From Serinibacter arcticus (GTDB lineage: Bacteria; Actinomycetota; Actinomycetes; Actinomycetales; Beutenbergiaceae), in the NCBI RefSeq assembly GCF_004786095.1, contig NZ_RHPJ01000001.1, forward strand, positions 744,001-808,000: DNA of 64,000 nt, written 5' to 3'. Positions within the stretch are counted from its first letter, which is position 1; each line of letters starts with the position of its first letter. Shown in pieces: positions 1 to 9,014 of this stretch. Position numbers and translations under genes: made by a program. The notes under the pieces were generated by a model, which was not told the origin of the DNA, did not search any database, and worked only from the letters and a program-made list of their open reading frames with translations.

Positions 1-666
1 GTGCACGTGTCCTCGCCGTCGGTCGCGCACCACGGCTCCTCGATCACGGGCGACGACGCCGCCCCCGCCGATCCCGCCCGCGCGCGCGGGGACTACGCCC
101 GCACGAAGGCCGCGGCCGAGCTGCTGGCCCTGGGTCGCGACGGCGACGACCTGCACGTGGTCGCCGTCCGGCCGCACCTGGTCTGGGGTCCCGGCGACAC
201 GCAGCTCGTCGCCCGCATCGTCGCGCGCGCCCGGGCCGGGCGCCTGCCCCTGCTCGGCCACGGCGCCGCCCTCATCGACTCCACCTACGTGGACAACGCC
301 GCCAGCGCCATCGCCGCCGCGCTGGCCGCCGTCGACGACGTGCACGGCCGCGCCTACGTCGTCACGAACGGCGAACCGCGGCCGGTGGCCGAGCTGCTGG
401 CCGGGATCTGCCGCGCGTCCGGCGTCGAGCCGCCGCGGTGGCGCGTGCCGGCCGCGCTGGCCAGGGGTGCCGGCGCCGCCGTCGAGGCGCTGTGGCGCGT
501 GCGACCCGGCGACGACGAGCCACCGATGACCCGGTTCCTCGCCGAGCAGCTCTCCACGGCGCACTGGTTCGACCAGCGACGCACGCGCGAGTACCTGCGG
601 TGGCAGCCGGCGGTCTCGATCGACGAGGGCCTGCGCCGCCTGGCGGCGCACTCCGCCTCCGCCTGA
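1..666 (+). CDS. NAD-dependent epimerase/dehydratase, C-terminal part
   Basis: This is the 3' part of an extended short-chain dehydrogenase (NAD-dependent epimerase / 3-beta-hydroxysteroid dehydrogenase type). The catalytic YxxxK motif is visible as YARTKAAAE at about residues 32-40, followed by the VRPHLVWGPGD segment and the FIDSTYVDNAASA-like part (here LIDSTYVDNAAS) that are typical of the family. The N-terminal Rossmann GxxGxxG is absent, so the gene starts left of the window; the GTG at base 1 is not a real start. It ends in TGA and converges on recQ with only a few bases between. The substrate cannot be read from this fragment; sterol or nucleotide-sugar substrates are both possible. 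Confidence 0.85.
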   Translation: MHVSSPSVAHHGSSITGDDAAPADPARARGDYARTKAAAELLALGRDGDDLHVVAVRPHLVWGPGDTQLVARIVARARAGRLPLLGHGAALIDSTYVDNAASAIAAALAAVDDVHGRAYVVTNGEPRPVAELLAGICRASGVEPPRWRVPAALARGAGAAVEALWRVRPGDDEPPMTRFLAEQLSTAHWFDQRRTREYLRWQPAVSIDEGLRRLAAHSASA

Positions 667-670
667 GGGC

Positions 671-2515
671 TCAGCCCTCCGGGGCGTCCGCCGCCACGAC
701 GGCGAGCACGGCCTCGCCGTACGCCTCGAGCTTCTTCTCCCCGACGCCGGAGACGTCGCCGAGCGCGGACAGCGACGTCGGCCGGGCCCCGGCGATGCCG
801 CGCAGCGTCGCGTCGCCGAAGACGATGTAGGCGGGTACGCCCTGCTCCTTGGCGACGCCACCGCGCCACGCCCGCAGCGCCTCGAACAGTCCGGCATCGG
901 CCGGGGCGAGATCGGCCGCCGCCGCGCCGCCCGACCCCCGCGAGGACCGGCTCCTGCTCCGGCTCTGCCGCTCCGGCTCGGTCCGCAGCATCACGGGCCG
1001 TCGGCCGGCGAGCACGTCACCGGCGGCGTCCGTCGCGGTCAGCACGCCGTACTCCCCCTGCACCGCCAGCAGCCCCTGCGCGAGGACCTGGCGCACCACG
1101 CCCCGCCACTCGACGTCGCTGTGCTCGGTCCCGATGCCCCACGTCGAGAGCGCCTCGTGCCGGCCCTTGACCGCGCGCTCGTTCGAGCGGCCGAGCAGGA
1201 TGTCGATGAGGTGACCGGCGCCGAAGCGCTGGTTCCGCTCGCGCTCGAGCCGGACCACGGTGGAGAGCAGCTTCTGGGCCGCGACCGTGCCGTCCCAGGA
1301 CTGCGGCGGCGACAGGCACGTGTCGCAGTTGCCGCAGGCGGCGGACTCCTGGCCGAAGTAGGCCAGCAGCCGCACGCGGCGGCACTCCACCGTCTCGCAC
1401 AGCGCGAGCATCGCGTCGAGGTGGGCCGAGAGGTTGCGCCGGTGCGCGAGGTCGCCGTCGGAGGACTCGATCATGCGGCGCTGCTGCACCACGTCCTGCA
1501 GCCCGTAGGCGAGCCACGCCGTCGACGGCAGGCCGTCACGTCCGGCGCGACCGGTCTCCTGGTAGTAGCCCTCGACGCTCTTGGGCAGGTCCAGGTGCGC
1601 CACGAACCGGACGTCGGGCTTGTCGATGCCCATCCCGAAGGCGATCGTCGCGACCATCACGAGGCCGTCCTCGCGCAGGAACCGCGACTGGTTGCTCGCC
1701 CGGACGCTCGCGTCCAGCCCCGCGTGATACGGCAGCGCGGGGATCCCGGCCGCGACCAGCGCCGCCGCCGTCTTCTCGACCGACGCGCGCGAGAGGCAGT
1801 AGACGATGCCCGCATCGCCGTCGTGCTCCGCCGCGATCAGCCGCAGGAGCTGCTGGACCGGCTGCTGCTTGGGCTCGATGCGGTAGGTGATGTTGGGGCG
1901 GTCGAAGCTCGAGACGAACGAGGCCGCCTCGTCCAGGTCGAGCCGCTGGACGATCTCGCGCCGCGTGGCCGCGGTGGCCGTGGCCGTGAGCGCGATGCGC
2001 GGCACCTGCGGCCAGCGCTCGTGCAGCACCGACAGGCGCAGGTAGTCCGGACGGAAGTCGTGCCCCCACTGCGCCACGCAGTGCGCCTCGTCGATCGCGA
2101 ACAGCGACAGCCCGCCACCCGCGGCGGCGCGGTCCAGGAGGTCGACGGCGGAGGCCGTCCCGAGCCGCTCCGGCGCCAGGTAGAGCAGGTCGAGCTCGCC
2201 GGACACCAGCGCGCGCTCGACGGCGGAGCGCTGCGCCGACGTCTGCGTGGAGTTGAGGAAGCCCGCGCGCACGCCGACGGCCGTCAGGGCGTCGACCTGG
2301 TCCTGCATGAGGGCGATCAGCGGCGAGACGACGACGCCGGTACCGGCCCGCACGAGCGCCGGGACCTGGTAGCACAGCGACTTCCCGCCGCCCGTGGGCA
2401 TCAGCACGAGCGCGTCACCGCCGCCCACCACGTGCTCGACGATCTCGGCCTGCTGGCCGCGGAAGGCGGGGTACCCGAAGGTGCGCTCGAGCACCGAGAG
2501 CGCGGGTGAGGTCAT
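671..2515 (-). CDS. recQ: ATP-dependent DNA helicase RecQ
   Basis: A 614-residue RecQ-family 3'-5' DNA helicase for recombinational repair and stalled-fork processing. Walker A (PTGGGKS, residues 40-46), the DEAH box ([19 protein letters not shown], from about 140), the C-terminal helicase motif with QxxGRAGRDG, a RecQ zinc-binding cluster (CETVEC...CGNCDTC), the winged-helix RQC region and a C-terminal HRDC domain (about 520-600) are all in order, so it is full length. A Ser/Arg-rich linker precedes HRDC. I chose the ATG at 2515 ([10 protein letters not shown]) because 24 further upstream codons are low complexity and overlap the neighbouring regulator gene. It lies 10 bp downstream of the SorC-type regulator and may be read with it. 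Confidence 0.95.
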   Translation of the reverse strand: MTSPALSVLERTFGYPAFRGQQAEIVEHVVGGGDALVLMPTGGGKSLCYQVPALVRAGTGVVVSPLIALMQDQVDALTAVGVRAGFLNSTQTSAQRSAVERALVSGELDLLYLAPERLGTASAVDLLDRAAAGGGLSLFAIDEAHCVAQWGHDFRPDYLRLSVLHERWPQVPRIALTATATAATRREIVQRLDLDEAASFVSSFDRPNITYRIEPKQQPVQQLLRLIAAEHDGDAGIVYCLSRASVEKTAAALVAAGIPALPYHAGLDASVRASNQSRFLREDGLVMVATIAFGMGIDKPDVRFVAHLDLPKSVEGYYQETGRAGRDGLPSTAWLAYGLQDVVQQRRMIESSDGDLAHRRNLSAHLDAMLALCETVECRRVRLLAYFGQESAACGNCDTCLSPPQSWDGTVAAQKLLSTVVRLERERNQRFGAGHLIDILLGRSNERAVKGRHEALSTWGIGTEHSDVEWRGVVRQVLAQGLLAVQGEYGVLTATDAAGDVLAGRRPVMLRTEPERQSRSRSRSSRGSGGAAAADLAPADAGLFEALRAWRGGVAKEQGVPAYIVFGDATLRGIAGARPTSLSALGDVSGVGEKKLEAYGEAVLAVVAADAPEG

Positions 2516-2525
2516 GCGTGCCAGC

Positions 2526-3617
2526 CTAGGCGGGTGTCGGGCCCCCGCCCGCGCCGTCCCCAGCCTCGGCGTCGCCGGCTGCGGCATCGGCGATCAGCCG
2601 CTGCGCCGTCGCGACGTCGGTGACCAGCACGTTGATCCACTCGCCCAGCAGCGCACCGCGCACCGCCGCGTACTTGCGGGGTCCACCGGCGACGCCGACG
2701 CGGCGCGGCACGCGGCGCAGCTCGTCGGCCGCGATGCCGATGACTCGGTCGTCCAGCTCGGTGGCCACCGCTCGGCCCCGGGCGTCGAAGAACCGCAGGC
2801 AGATGTCGCCGACGGCGCCGGCGTCGGCGAGCGCCGCCCGCTCGCGCTCCCCCAGCACGTTGCCGCTCATCCGCAGCAGCTCCGAAGGTTCGACCGAACC
2901 GATGCCCACGAGCGCCACCGTCAGGCGCGGCCACAGCCCCATCACGGTCGTGACGGTCGGGTCGGCCATCAGCGAGTCGCGCGCGCTGGCCGTCCCGAGC
3001 ACGCCCGGCGTCGGCATGAAGACCGGTTCGGCACCGGTGGTGCTCGCGAACTGCCCGATGAGCCGCGCGGCGAGCATCTGCACGCGCGGATCGCCGAGAC
3101 CGCCGACGACCTGGACCACCTGGTCCACGACGGGCTGGCGGAACGGACGCATCGCGTTCACGGCCGCGAGCAGCGAGGCCGACCACGAGGAGATGCCGAC
3201 GGTGTCACCACCGATCAGCGTGGCCGCCAGGTGCTCGGCGGTCGCGGCCCCCAGAGCGGGCGTGACGTCGTCGTCGGATCCACCGGCGTCGACCACGACG
3301 GCCTGCTGCAAGCCGTAGGCGCGTTCCAGCTCCTCCTCCAGGTCCGTGTGCACGCCGGCGGGGAGCGAGACGATCGTGTGGACGATGCCGACCTCGACGG
3401 CCCGTTTGAGCAGGCGTGAGACACGGGGCTGGGAGACGTGCAGCTCGGCGGCGATGTCCGCCTGGCGCATGCGGTGCTCGTGATACATCCGCGCCACGCG
3501 CGCCATCAGGCGGAGCTGGTCCTCGGAGTGGGTGAAGACGGGGCGGGACGCCGGCGTCCCCGGCGGTCCGGAAGGTCCGGTGGGGCCGGCGGGTGCGCCT
3601 CCGACGAGCGAGCTCAT
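2526..3617 (-). CDS. SorC/DeoR-type sugar-binding transcriptional regulator
   Basis: A 363-residue SorC-family regulator. A helix-turn-helix is seen at about residues 51-70 ([20 protein letters not shown]), followed by the sugar-phosphate-binding effector domain of the DeoR/SorC fold ([45 protein letters not shown]). A Gly/Pro-rich 25-residue N-terminal extension precedes the HTH. The ATG at 3617 has a good GGGAGG ribosome site. It lies directly downstream of the transketolase/isomerase genes on the same strand and is probably the regulator of the sugar locus (3.7-14.4 kb), answering to a phosphorylated intermediate. An inverted repeat at 3663-3677 just upstream suggests autoregulation. Confidence 0.9.
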   Translation of the reverse strand: MSSLVGGAPAGPTGPSGPPGTPASRPVFTHSEDQLRLMARVARMYHEHRMRQADIAAELHVSQPRVSRLLKRAVEVGIVHTIVSLPAGVHTDLEEELERAYGLQQAVVVDAGGSDDDVTPALGAATAEHLAATLIGGDTVGISSWSASLLAAVNAMRPFRQPVVDQVVQVVGGLGDPRVQMLAARLIGQFASTTGAEPVFMPTPGVLGTASARDSLMADPTVTTVMGLWPRLTVALVGIGSVEPSELLRMSGNVLGERERAALADAGAVGDICLRFFDARGRAVATELDDRVIGIAADELRRVPRRVGVAGGPRKYAAVRGALLGEWINVLVTDVATAQRLIADAAAGDAEAGDGAGGGPTPA

Positions 3618-3662
3618 GCCTGGACCTCCCCTGACGACCGAGCCCGGCCGGCCCTGGAGTGA

Positions 3663-3677
3663 ATATCGTATCGATAT
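3663..3677. promoter_or_regulatory. Candidate operator upstream of the SorC-type regulator
   Basis: A perfect inverted repeat, ATATCG-TAT-CGATAT, lies about 46 bp upstream of the regulator start in the 99-bp space after the transketolase gene. It is strikingly A+T-rich for this genome. SorC/DeoR-type regulators commonly bind such palindromes at their own promoters; that this site is bound is inference. Confidence 0.45.
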
Positions 3678-3716
3678 CGCATGGGGGGTCCGGTCGGGCT
3701 CGGATCGGTCCTCAGG

Positions 3717-4685
3717 TCAGCCCAGCAGCGTCTGCGCCGTCGTGGCGATGCCGGACGGGCTCATGCCGTGGTGGTCCAGCAGCCACTCGGCCGAACCGGT
3801 CACGGCGAACTCGTCGCGGAAGCCGAGCGAGCGGACCGGTGCTGGGTGGTTCTCGACGACGACCTGCGCCACCGCGCCGCCGAGGCCGGTCACCATGGCC
3901 TCCTCGATCGTCACGATGCCCCGGGTCTCGCGCGCCGCGGCGATCACGGCGTCGTCGTCGAGCGGCTTGATCGTGGGCATCGCCAGGACGCGGGCCGCGA
4001 CACCGTCGGCCGCGAGCAGGTCGGCGGCGTCCAGTGCTCGAACCACCGTGGTGCCGGTCGCGACGAGCGTGACGTCGTCGCCCTCGCGCAGCGTGACCGC
4101 CCGACCCGGGACGAAGGTGTAGTCCTCCGCGTGGACCGCCGGAACGCCCATGCGGGAGACGCGCACGTAGACCGGACCGTCGTGCTCCGCGGCCCACCGG
4201 ACGACCTGCGCCGTCTCGTCGGGGTCGGACGGCGCCACGATCGTGATGCCCGGCAGCGTGCGCAGCCAGGAGAAGTCCTCGATGGAGTGGTGCGTCGGGC
4301 CAAGGTCGCCGTACGCGACGCCGGGCGACTGGCCGATGAGCTTGACGTTGTACTGCGAGTACACGACGTCGGCCTTGATCTGCTCCATCGCGCGCGCCGT
4401 GAGGAAGCAGCCCGCGGCGGAGACGAAGGGCACCTTGCCACCGTTCGCGAGCCCGGCACCGATGCCGACCATGTCCTGCTCGGCGATGCCGACGTTGATC
4501 GTGCGCTGCGGGAACTCCTTCTGGAATCCTCCGAGCTTGGAGGAGCCGACCGAGTCGTTGACGACGACGACGACGCGCTCGTCCGCGCGCGCCACCTCCG
4601 CGATCGTCGCGGCCCAGGAGTCGCGGCAGTCGAACAGCGTGCGCTCCGCGGGGGCGGCCTCGGCGGCGGGAACCGTGCTGGTCAT
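3717..4685 (-). CDS. Transketolase C-terminal subunit (possible apulose-4-phosphate transketolase subunit)
   Basis: A 322-residue protein carrying the pyrimidine-binding and C-terminal domains of transketolase, equal to the second half of a normal one-chain enzyme. Seen are the Pyr-domain RTINVGIAEQDMVGIGAGLA segment with the glutamate that activates thiamine diphosphate, GPTHHSIEDFSWLRTLPGI, and the C-terminal domain from about residue 195. The start overlaps the stop of the partner subunit gene by 4 bp (ATGA), so the two are translationally coupled. Split transketolases in sugar operons work as AB complexes; the published D-apiose pathway uses such a pair to cleave apulose 4-phosphate. The specific substrate is inferred from neighbours only. 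Confidence 0.88.
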   Translation of the reverse strand: MTSTVPAAEAAPAERTLFDCRDSWAATIAEVARADERVVVVVNDSVGSSKLGGFQKEFPQRTINVGIAEQDMVGIGAGLANGGKVPFVSAAGCFLTARAMEQIKADVVYSQYNVKLIGQSPGVAYGDLGPTHHSIEDFSWLRTLPGITIVAPSDPDETAQVVRWAAEHDGPVYVRVSRMGVPAVHAEDYTFVPGRAVTLREGDDVTLVATGTTVVRALDAADLLAADGVAARVLAMPTIKPLDDDAVIAAARETRGIVTIEEAMVTGLGGAVAQVVVENHPAPVRSLGFRDEFAVTGSAEWLLDHHGMSPSGIATTAQTLLG

Positions 4686-5665
4686 GACGTCACTTCTTCT
4701 TCCGTGTCGATCGAGGCGAGGACGGCGTCGAGCTCGGTCAGGGCCTGCGCGACCTGCTCGGCGCTCGGCACCTTGTGGTGCCAGGCGACGTCGTCGCGCA
4801 TGTAGCTGACCGGGAAGCCCTTGTCGGTGTGGGCGAGGACGAACGTCGGCTTGCCGGACGCCGCGGGAACACCCGCGTAGGCGTCGAGCAGCGCGCCGAC
4901 GTCGTTGCCGTCGACCTCCACGACCTCCCAGCCGAACGCCCGCAGCTTGTCCGCGAGCGGCTCGAGGTCGTTGGTGTCCGCCACGCGCGCCCCCTGCTGC
5001 AGCCGGTTGCGGTCGACGAGGGCGACGAGCCGGTCGAGCCGCTGGTGGCCCGCCGTCATGAAGGCCTCCCAGTTGGAGCCCTCCTGCAGCTCGCCGTCGC
5101 CCAGGAGGACGAAGGTGCGGCGGTCGGAACCGTCCAGGCGGGCGGCGAGCGCCATACCGACGGCGATCGGCAGGCCGTGCCCGAGCGGTCCGGTGCTCGC
5201 CTCGACGGCGTGGATCTTGGTGCGCGCCGGGTGCCCGTTGAGCATCGAGGTCGGCTGCAGGAACGTGCGCAGCGCCTCGGGGGCGATGTAGCCGCCGACG
5301 GCGAGCGTCGTGTACAGCGCGTTGGCGGCGTGCCCCTTGGACAGGACGATCCGGTCGCGCTCGGGGTCGCGCTCCTCGACCTGCGCCGGGCTGATGTTCA
5401 TCACGGACAGGTAGAGCGTGACCAGCGCGTCGGTGATGGAGAACTCACCGCCGATGTGACCGGCGCCCGCGGCGCCGACCGTCTGGACCGCGCGGCGGCG
5501 GACCTCGGTGGCCGCGCGCCGCAGGTGCGCGACGGCCTCCGCGCGGCTCGCCCCGGCGGGGACCCGGCCGAGCACCTCGATCTCCCGGTCCGGGGCCGCC
5601 AGCAGCGTCGTCTCGACGGCGTGCACGAGTCCGGCGTTCTTCTCCAGCGGGGCGAGGGTGCTCAT
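4682..5665 (-). CDS. Transketolase N-terminal (TPP-binding) subunit
   Basis: A 327-residue protein equal to the N-terminal, thiamine-diphosphate-binding half of transketolase. The segment GAAGAGHIGGEFSITDALVT opens the domain, and the GDGELQEGSNWEAFMTAGHQ stretch is the thiamine-phosphate/Mg2+ motif (GDG...N). The ATG at 5665 shares one base with the upstream isomerase TGA stop, and the 3' end overlaps the second transketolase gene by 4 bp, giving a tight isomerase-transketolase trio. Codons upstream of 5665 in the same frame do not resemble the family. With its partner it should move a two-carbon ketol unit between sugar phosphates; the exact donor is unknown. Confidence 0.9.
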   Translation of the reverse strand: MSTLAPLEKNAGLVHAVETTLLAAPDREIEVLGRVPAGASRAEAVAHLRRAATEVRRRAVQTVGAAGAGHIGGEFSITDALVTLYLSVMNISPAQVEERDPERDRIVLSKGHAANALYTTLAVGGYIAPEALRTFLQPTSMLNGHPARTKIHAVEASTGPLGHGLPIAVGMALAARLDGSDRRTFVLLGDGELQEGSNWEAFMTAGHQRLDRLVALVDRNRLQQGARVADTNDLEPLADKLRAFGWEVVEVDGNDVGALLDAYAGVPAASGKPTFVLAHTDKGFPVSYMRDDVAWHHKVPSAEQVAQALTELDAVLASIDTEEEVTS

Positions 5666-6651
5666 CAGTCCTTCCTCATGCTGGACAGGAGCACGTCCTG
5701 GACCAGGCGCTGGGCCGCCATCGCGTCGTTGCGGCCCTGAGCCTCGCGCAGCGCGTCGATGTCGAGCTCCTCGAGCGCGCGGTGCACGGCCTTGAGGAAG
5801 CGGATGGAGGTGCGGGCGGCGTCGACCGTGTCCTCGCGGAACGGGAACTGGTCGAGCTGCCAGACGCCCTCCCAGTCGTTGATCTTGAGCGTGTAGAAGA
5901 ACTCGAAGACCTCCACGGGGTGCACGGTGCCGACCACGAGGTCGTCGTCCCAGCCGCGGAAGTTGTCGTTGACGTCCATCGCCCACAGCAGGCCGTGGTC
6001 GATGAGGAGCTGTGCGGAGGCCGACGGCGACTCGCCGCCGAAGAGCGCGTGTCCGAAGTCGAGGAGCACGCCGACGTTGTCCACGCCCATGGCCTTGATG
6101 CCGAGCGCCGTCTTCGCGGCGGAGTCCCAGAACATGCGCCCGCGCGGTTCACGCGGCTTGTACTCGATGACCATGCGGACGTCGGGGTTGGCCTGGGCCA
6201 GCTCGCGCATGCCGCCGACCGCGAGGTCCCACTGCATCTTGTGGTCGACCTGGAAGGGGTAGTCCCAGCCGTCCTGGCCGGGCCACACCTTGAGGTAGCT
6301 CGCGCCGAGCTGGCGCACGACGTCGGCCGCCTCGTTCAGCACGGCCAACGCCTCGGCGCGAACGGCGGCGTCGGGGTTGGTGAACGCGCCGTAGCGGAAG
6401 CGGCGCATGTAGATCTCCGGCGTGACGCCGATGGCCTCGAGCCCGTTCCGGCTCAGTGCCTCCTTCACGTCGTCGACCGTGACGCCCTCGGTGAAGGGGT
6501 AGGGCACGTCCACGACGGACAGGTCGCCCACCGAGCCGGCGAGGTCGATCTGCTCGAGCGTGCTCAGGGGCGGGGCGTAGCCGTCGGTGGCGTAGCGGTC
6601 GACGTAGCTGGCGAAGTGCCAGAGACCGGCACCGAAGCGAGGGGAAGTCAT
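5665..6651 (-). CDS. Xylose-isomerase-like TIM-barrel sugar isomerase/epimerase
   Basis: A 328-residue TIM-barrel enzyme of the xylose isomerase/AP-endonuclease-2 superfamily. Metal-ligand positions of that fold are visible: the Glu in [12 protein letters not shown], the Asp/His in [11 protein letters not shown], and the Asp in [10 protein letters not shown]. Such enzymes interconvert aldoses and ketoses using divalent metals. It heads a three-gene unit with the split transketolase, and a strong terminator (6714-6752) separates it from the transporter gene upstream, so it likely has its own promoter or receives readthrough. I chose the ATG at 6651 (MTSPRFGAG); in-frame starts at 6675 and 6684 would add 8-11 residues. 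A D-apiose isomerase role is plausible from context, not proven. Confidence 0.82.
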   Translation of the reverse strand: MTSPRFGAGLWHFASYVDRYATDGYAPPLSTLEQIDLAGSVGDLSVVDVPYPFTEGVTVDDVKEALSRNGLEAIGVTPEIYMRRFRYGAFTNPDAAVRAEALAVLNEAADVVRQLGASYLKVWPGQDGWDYPFQVDHKMQWDLAVGGMRELAQANPDVRMVIEYKPREPRGRMFWDSAAKTALGIKAMGVDNVGVLLDFGHALFGGESPSASAQLLIDHGLLWAMDVNDNFRGWDDDLVVGTVHPVEVFEFFYTLKINDWEGVWQLDQFPFREDTVDAARTSIRFLKAVHRALEELDIDALREAQGRNDAMAAQRLVQDVLLSSMRKD

Positions 6652-6713
6652 ATCTATTCCAATCTGATTCGTCATTCTCAACACTACAGCCTCGGCGGTG
6701 CCGGCCGCTGCCT

Positions 6714-6752
6714 GGTGGCCCCTCCCGCCCGCACGGGGCGGGAGGGGCCACC
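6714..6752 (-). terminator. Strong hairpin terminator after the sugar-binding protein gene
   Basis: A perfect 17-bp inverted repeat (arms 6714-6730 and 6736-6752, loop GCACG) begins 21 bp beyond the stop of the substrate-binding lipoprotein gene. No U-tract follows, which is common for intrinsic terminators in high-G+C actinobacteria. It divides the transporter operon from the isomerase-transketolase operon and could allow the highly needed binding protein transcript to be stabilised at its 3' end. Confidence 0.8.
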
Positions 6753-6772
6753 GGTCGTCAGCCGGGGAGAGG

Positions 6773-7828
6773 TCAGCCCTCGAGCGCGAAGGACGTGTAG
6801 CGGTCCACGTTGGTCGCGTCCAGCAGGACGCAGTCGATCGACTGCTTCTCCGGCTGGCCGGTCTCGCCCGTGCGGATGTAGGCGTCGGCCTGCTCGACGG
6901 CGAGCTGGGCGATCTGCACGGCCGGCTGGAGGCCGGTCGCCAGCATCTTGCCGTCCTTGATCGCCTGGACGGCGTCGGGGCTGCCGTCGAAGCCGGCCAC
7001 GATGACCTGACCCGTGAGGCCCGCCGCGTCCACGGCGGCGACGGCGCCGAGCGCCATCGTGTCGTTGCCCGCGATGATGCCCTTCACGCCCGGGTTGGCC
7101 TGCAGCAGCGTCTGCACCTTGGTGAACGCCTCCTGCTGGTCCCAGTTGGCCGTCTCCTGCGCCACCATCGACAGCCCCTCGAACTGGTCGAGGACCGCGT
7201 GGTAGGCGTCGGAGCGGACGGCCGCGTTGGTGTCGGTCTCGCGGCCGAGCAGCTCGATGTAGTCGCCCTCGCCCTCCATGGCGGCCGCGAACGACTCGCC
7301 CACGAGGCCCGCGCCCTGGGAGTTGTTGGCGACGATCTGCGAGACGGCGATGCCGGTCTCGTTGATCTCGCGGTCGATGAGGAAGACCGGGATACCGGCG
7401 TCGGTGGCCTTCTGGACGGCACCGACGGTGACGTCGGCCCCGGCGTTGTCGAGGATGATCGCGACGGCGCCGTTGGAGATCGCGGAGTCGATCAGCTCGC
7501 TCTGCTTGTTGGGGTCGTCGTCGTGGCTGTCGGCCTGCGCCTCGTAGCCCAGCTCCTCGGCTGCGGCGACGGCGGCGTCCGCCTCCGCCTTGAAGAAGAC
7601 GTTCGAGTTCGACGGCGTGATGACGGCGATCAGGCCGCCGGCCTCGCCGGTCTCGGCGGGGGCGCTCGACTCCGACTCGGACTCGCTCGCCGACGGCGAG
7701 GCGGAGCTGGACGTCTCCTCGGCCGAGGGGCTGGCGGTCTCACCGGCATCGCCCCCGGAACACGCGCCGAGCAGCAGCGCGGAGACTGCGGCAGCGATCA
7801 CTGCACCCTTGCGGAAAGTGCTTCGCAT
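6773..7828 (-). CDS. Sugar ABC transporter substrate-binding lipoprotein (RbsB-like)
   Basis: A 351-residue periplasmic-binding-protein-like lipoprotein of the ribose/galactose type (Peripla_BP_4). The signal sequence ends in a lipobox LLGACS with the lipidated Cys at residue 23, then an unusually Ser/Glu-rich spacer of about 40 residues tethers it to the membrane. The mature domain shows family segments [32 protein letters not shown] and [17 protein letters not shown]. It follows the permease gene by 54 bp and is the last gene of the transporter operon. The ligand is probably a pentose or branched pentose; the neighbouring enzymes point to D-apiose or ribose. Confidence 0.93.
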   Translation of the reverse strand: MRSTFRKGAVIAAAVSALLLGACSGGDAGETASPSAEETSSSASPSASESESESSAPAETGEAGGLIAVITPSNSNVFFKAEADAAVAAAEELGYEAQADSHDDDPNKQSELIDSAISNGAVAIILDNAGADVTVGAVQKATDAGIPVFLIDREINETGIAVSQIVANNSQGAGLVGESFAAAMEGEGDYIELLGRETDTNAAVRSDAYHAVLDQFEGLSMVAQETANWDQQEAFTKVQTLLQANPGVKGIIAGNDTMALGAVAAVDAAGLTGQVIVAGFDGSPDAVQAIKDGKMLATGLQPAVQIAQLAVEQADAYIRTGETGQPEKQSIDCVLLDATNVDRYTSFALEG

Positions 7829-7882
7829 CTCTCATACCTTTCTGGTCGATCCCGGATCGACGACCCGGGATCAGGGGACGGC

Positions 7883-9013
7883 CTACGCGGTTGCGACAGG
7901 CTGACGATCGGCAAGCTCGCGCTTGACGCTCTGGGCGGCCTGGGCTGCTGCCCTGGCCTTCTTGAGACGCTCCTGGCTCTGGTCGAGGATCACCGCGAGA
8001 ACGATCACGAGACCCTTGATGACGGTCTGCCAGAAGCTGGACACCCCCACGAGCACGAGCCCGTCGGAGAGGAAGCCGATGACGAAGGCGCCGATGAGAG
8101 CGCCCTTGACGGTGCCGCGGCCGCCGGCGAGGGAGGCACCGCCGATCACGACGGCGGCGATCGCGTTGAGCTCGAACGACTGGCCCGTCTGGGGGGCTGC
8201 GGAGGTGAGCTCGGAGGCGATGATCAGGCCGGCCATGCCGGCGCACAGACCCGAGATGATGTAGACGCGCATCTTCACGGACTTCACCAGCACGCCCGAG
8301 AGCTGGGCGGCGCGCTCGTTGCCGCCGGTCGCGTACAGGTGGCGGCCGAACCTGGTGCGGGTGGCGAGCACCCAGATGACGATCGCGAAGATCACCATGA
8401 TCCAGATCGCCGTCGGGATCCCGAGCGGTCGTCCGACGCCGAGGAAGGAGAATCCGGTGTTGCCGAGCTCGGGGTCACCCTGCAGGCGGGGGAACGTGGA
8501 GCCGTTGGAGATCAGCAGCGCCGCGCCGCGGGCGATGTACATCGTGCCGAGCGTCGCGATGAACGGTGCGACGTTGAACCTCGTGATCAACCACCCGTTC
8601 AACGCTCCGACCAGGCCGCCGACGGCGAGCGAGATCACCACCACGACCCAGACGGCCGGGTAGGCGGTCGTGTCGAACAGCGACAGGTCCCAGCCCTGGA
8701 GCATCACCCCGGCGACGATCCCCGACAGGCCCACGATGGAGCCGACCGACAGGTCGATGCCGCCCGTGATGATGACCAGCAGCATGCCGAGCGCGAGGAT
8801 CGCGTTGTAGGCCACGTGCTTGGTCATCGTGATGAGGTTGGTCGGCGTCAGGAACGCGTCGGTCATCAGCGCGAAGATGATGACGAGCACGATCAGGGCG
8901 ACGAAGGCCCGCTGGTCGAGCAGGAACTCCCCCACTCCCCTGTTGCCGAGCAGTCGGCTGCGTGCCTGGGCCGTGGCGCTCACGGGCGCGGAGCCGTTCT
9001 TGGTCGCGGTCAT
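7883..9013 (-). CDS. Sugar ABC transporter permease (RbsC-like)
   Basis: A 376-residue inner-membrane permease of the RbsC family (BPD_transp_2) with about 8-10 hydrophobic segments. The family signature is seen around ITGGIDLSVGSIVGLSGI, NGWLITRFNVAPFIATLGTM and the cytoplasmic ATPase-coupling region ATGGNERAAQLSGV. It forms a dimer that passes the sugar supplied by the binding protein. Its ATG lies one base from the ATPase gene stop, so the two are co-translated. The charged C-terminal tail (QERLKKARAAAQAAQ) is longer than usual. Confidence 0.95.
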   Translation of the reverse strand: MTATKNGSAPVSATAQARSRLLGNRGVGEFLLDQRAFVALIVLVIIFALMTDAFLTPTNLITMTKHVAYNAILALGMLLVIITGGIDLSVGSIVGLSGIVAGVMLQGWDLSLFDTTAYPAVWVVVVISLAVGGLVGALNGWLITRFNVAPFIATLGTMYIARGAALLISNGSTFPRLQGDPELGNTGFSFLGVGRPLGIPTAIWIMVIFAIVIWVLATRTRFGRHLYATGGNERAAQLSGVLVKSVKMRVYIISGLCAGMAGLIIASELTSAAPQTGQSFELNAIAAVVIGGASLAGGRGTVKGALIGAFVIGFLSDGLVLVGVSSFWQTVIKGLVIVLAVILDQSQERLKKARAAAQAAQSVKRELADRQPVATA

Positions 9014-9014
9014 C

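Noticed and set aside
4682-5986. 434-residue form of the transketolase N-terminal subunit
   Set aside because: The first about 107 codons are antisense-like Arg/Gly-rich and overlap the isomerase gene; ATG at 5665 fits the family start.
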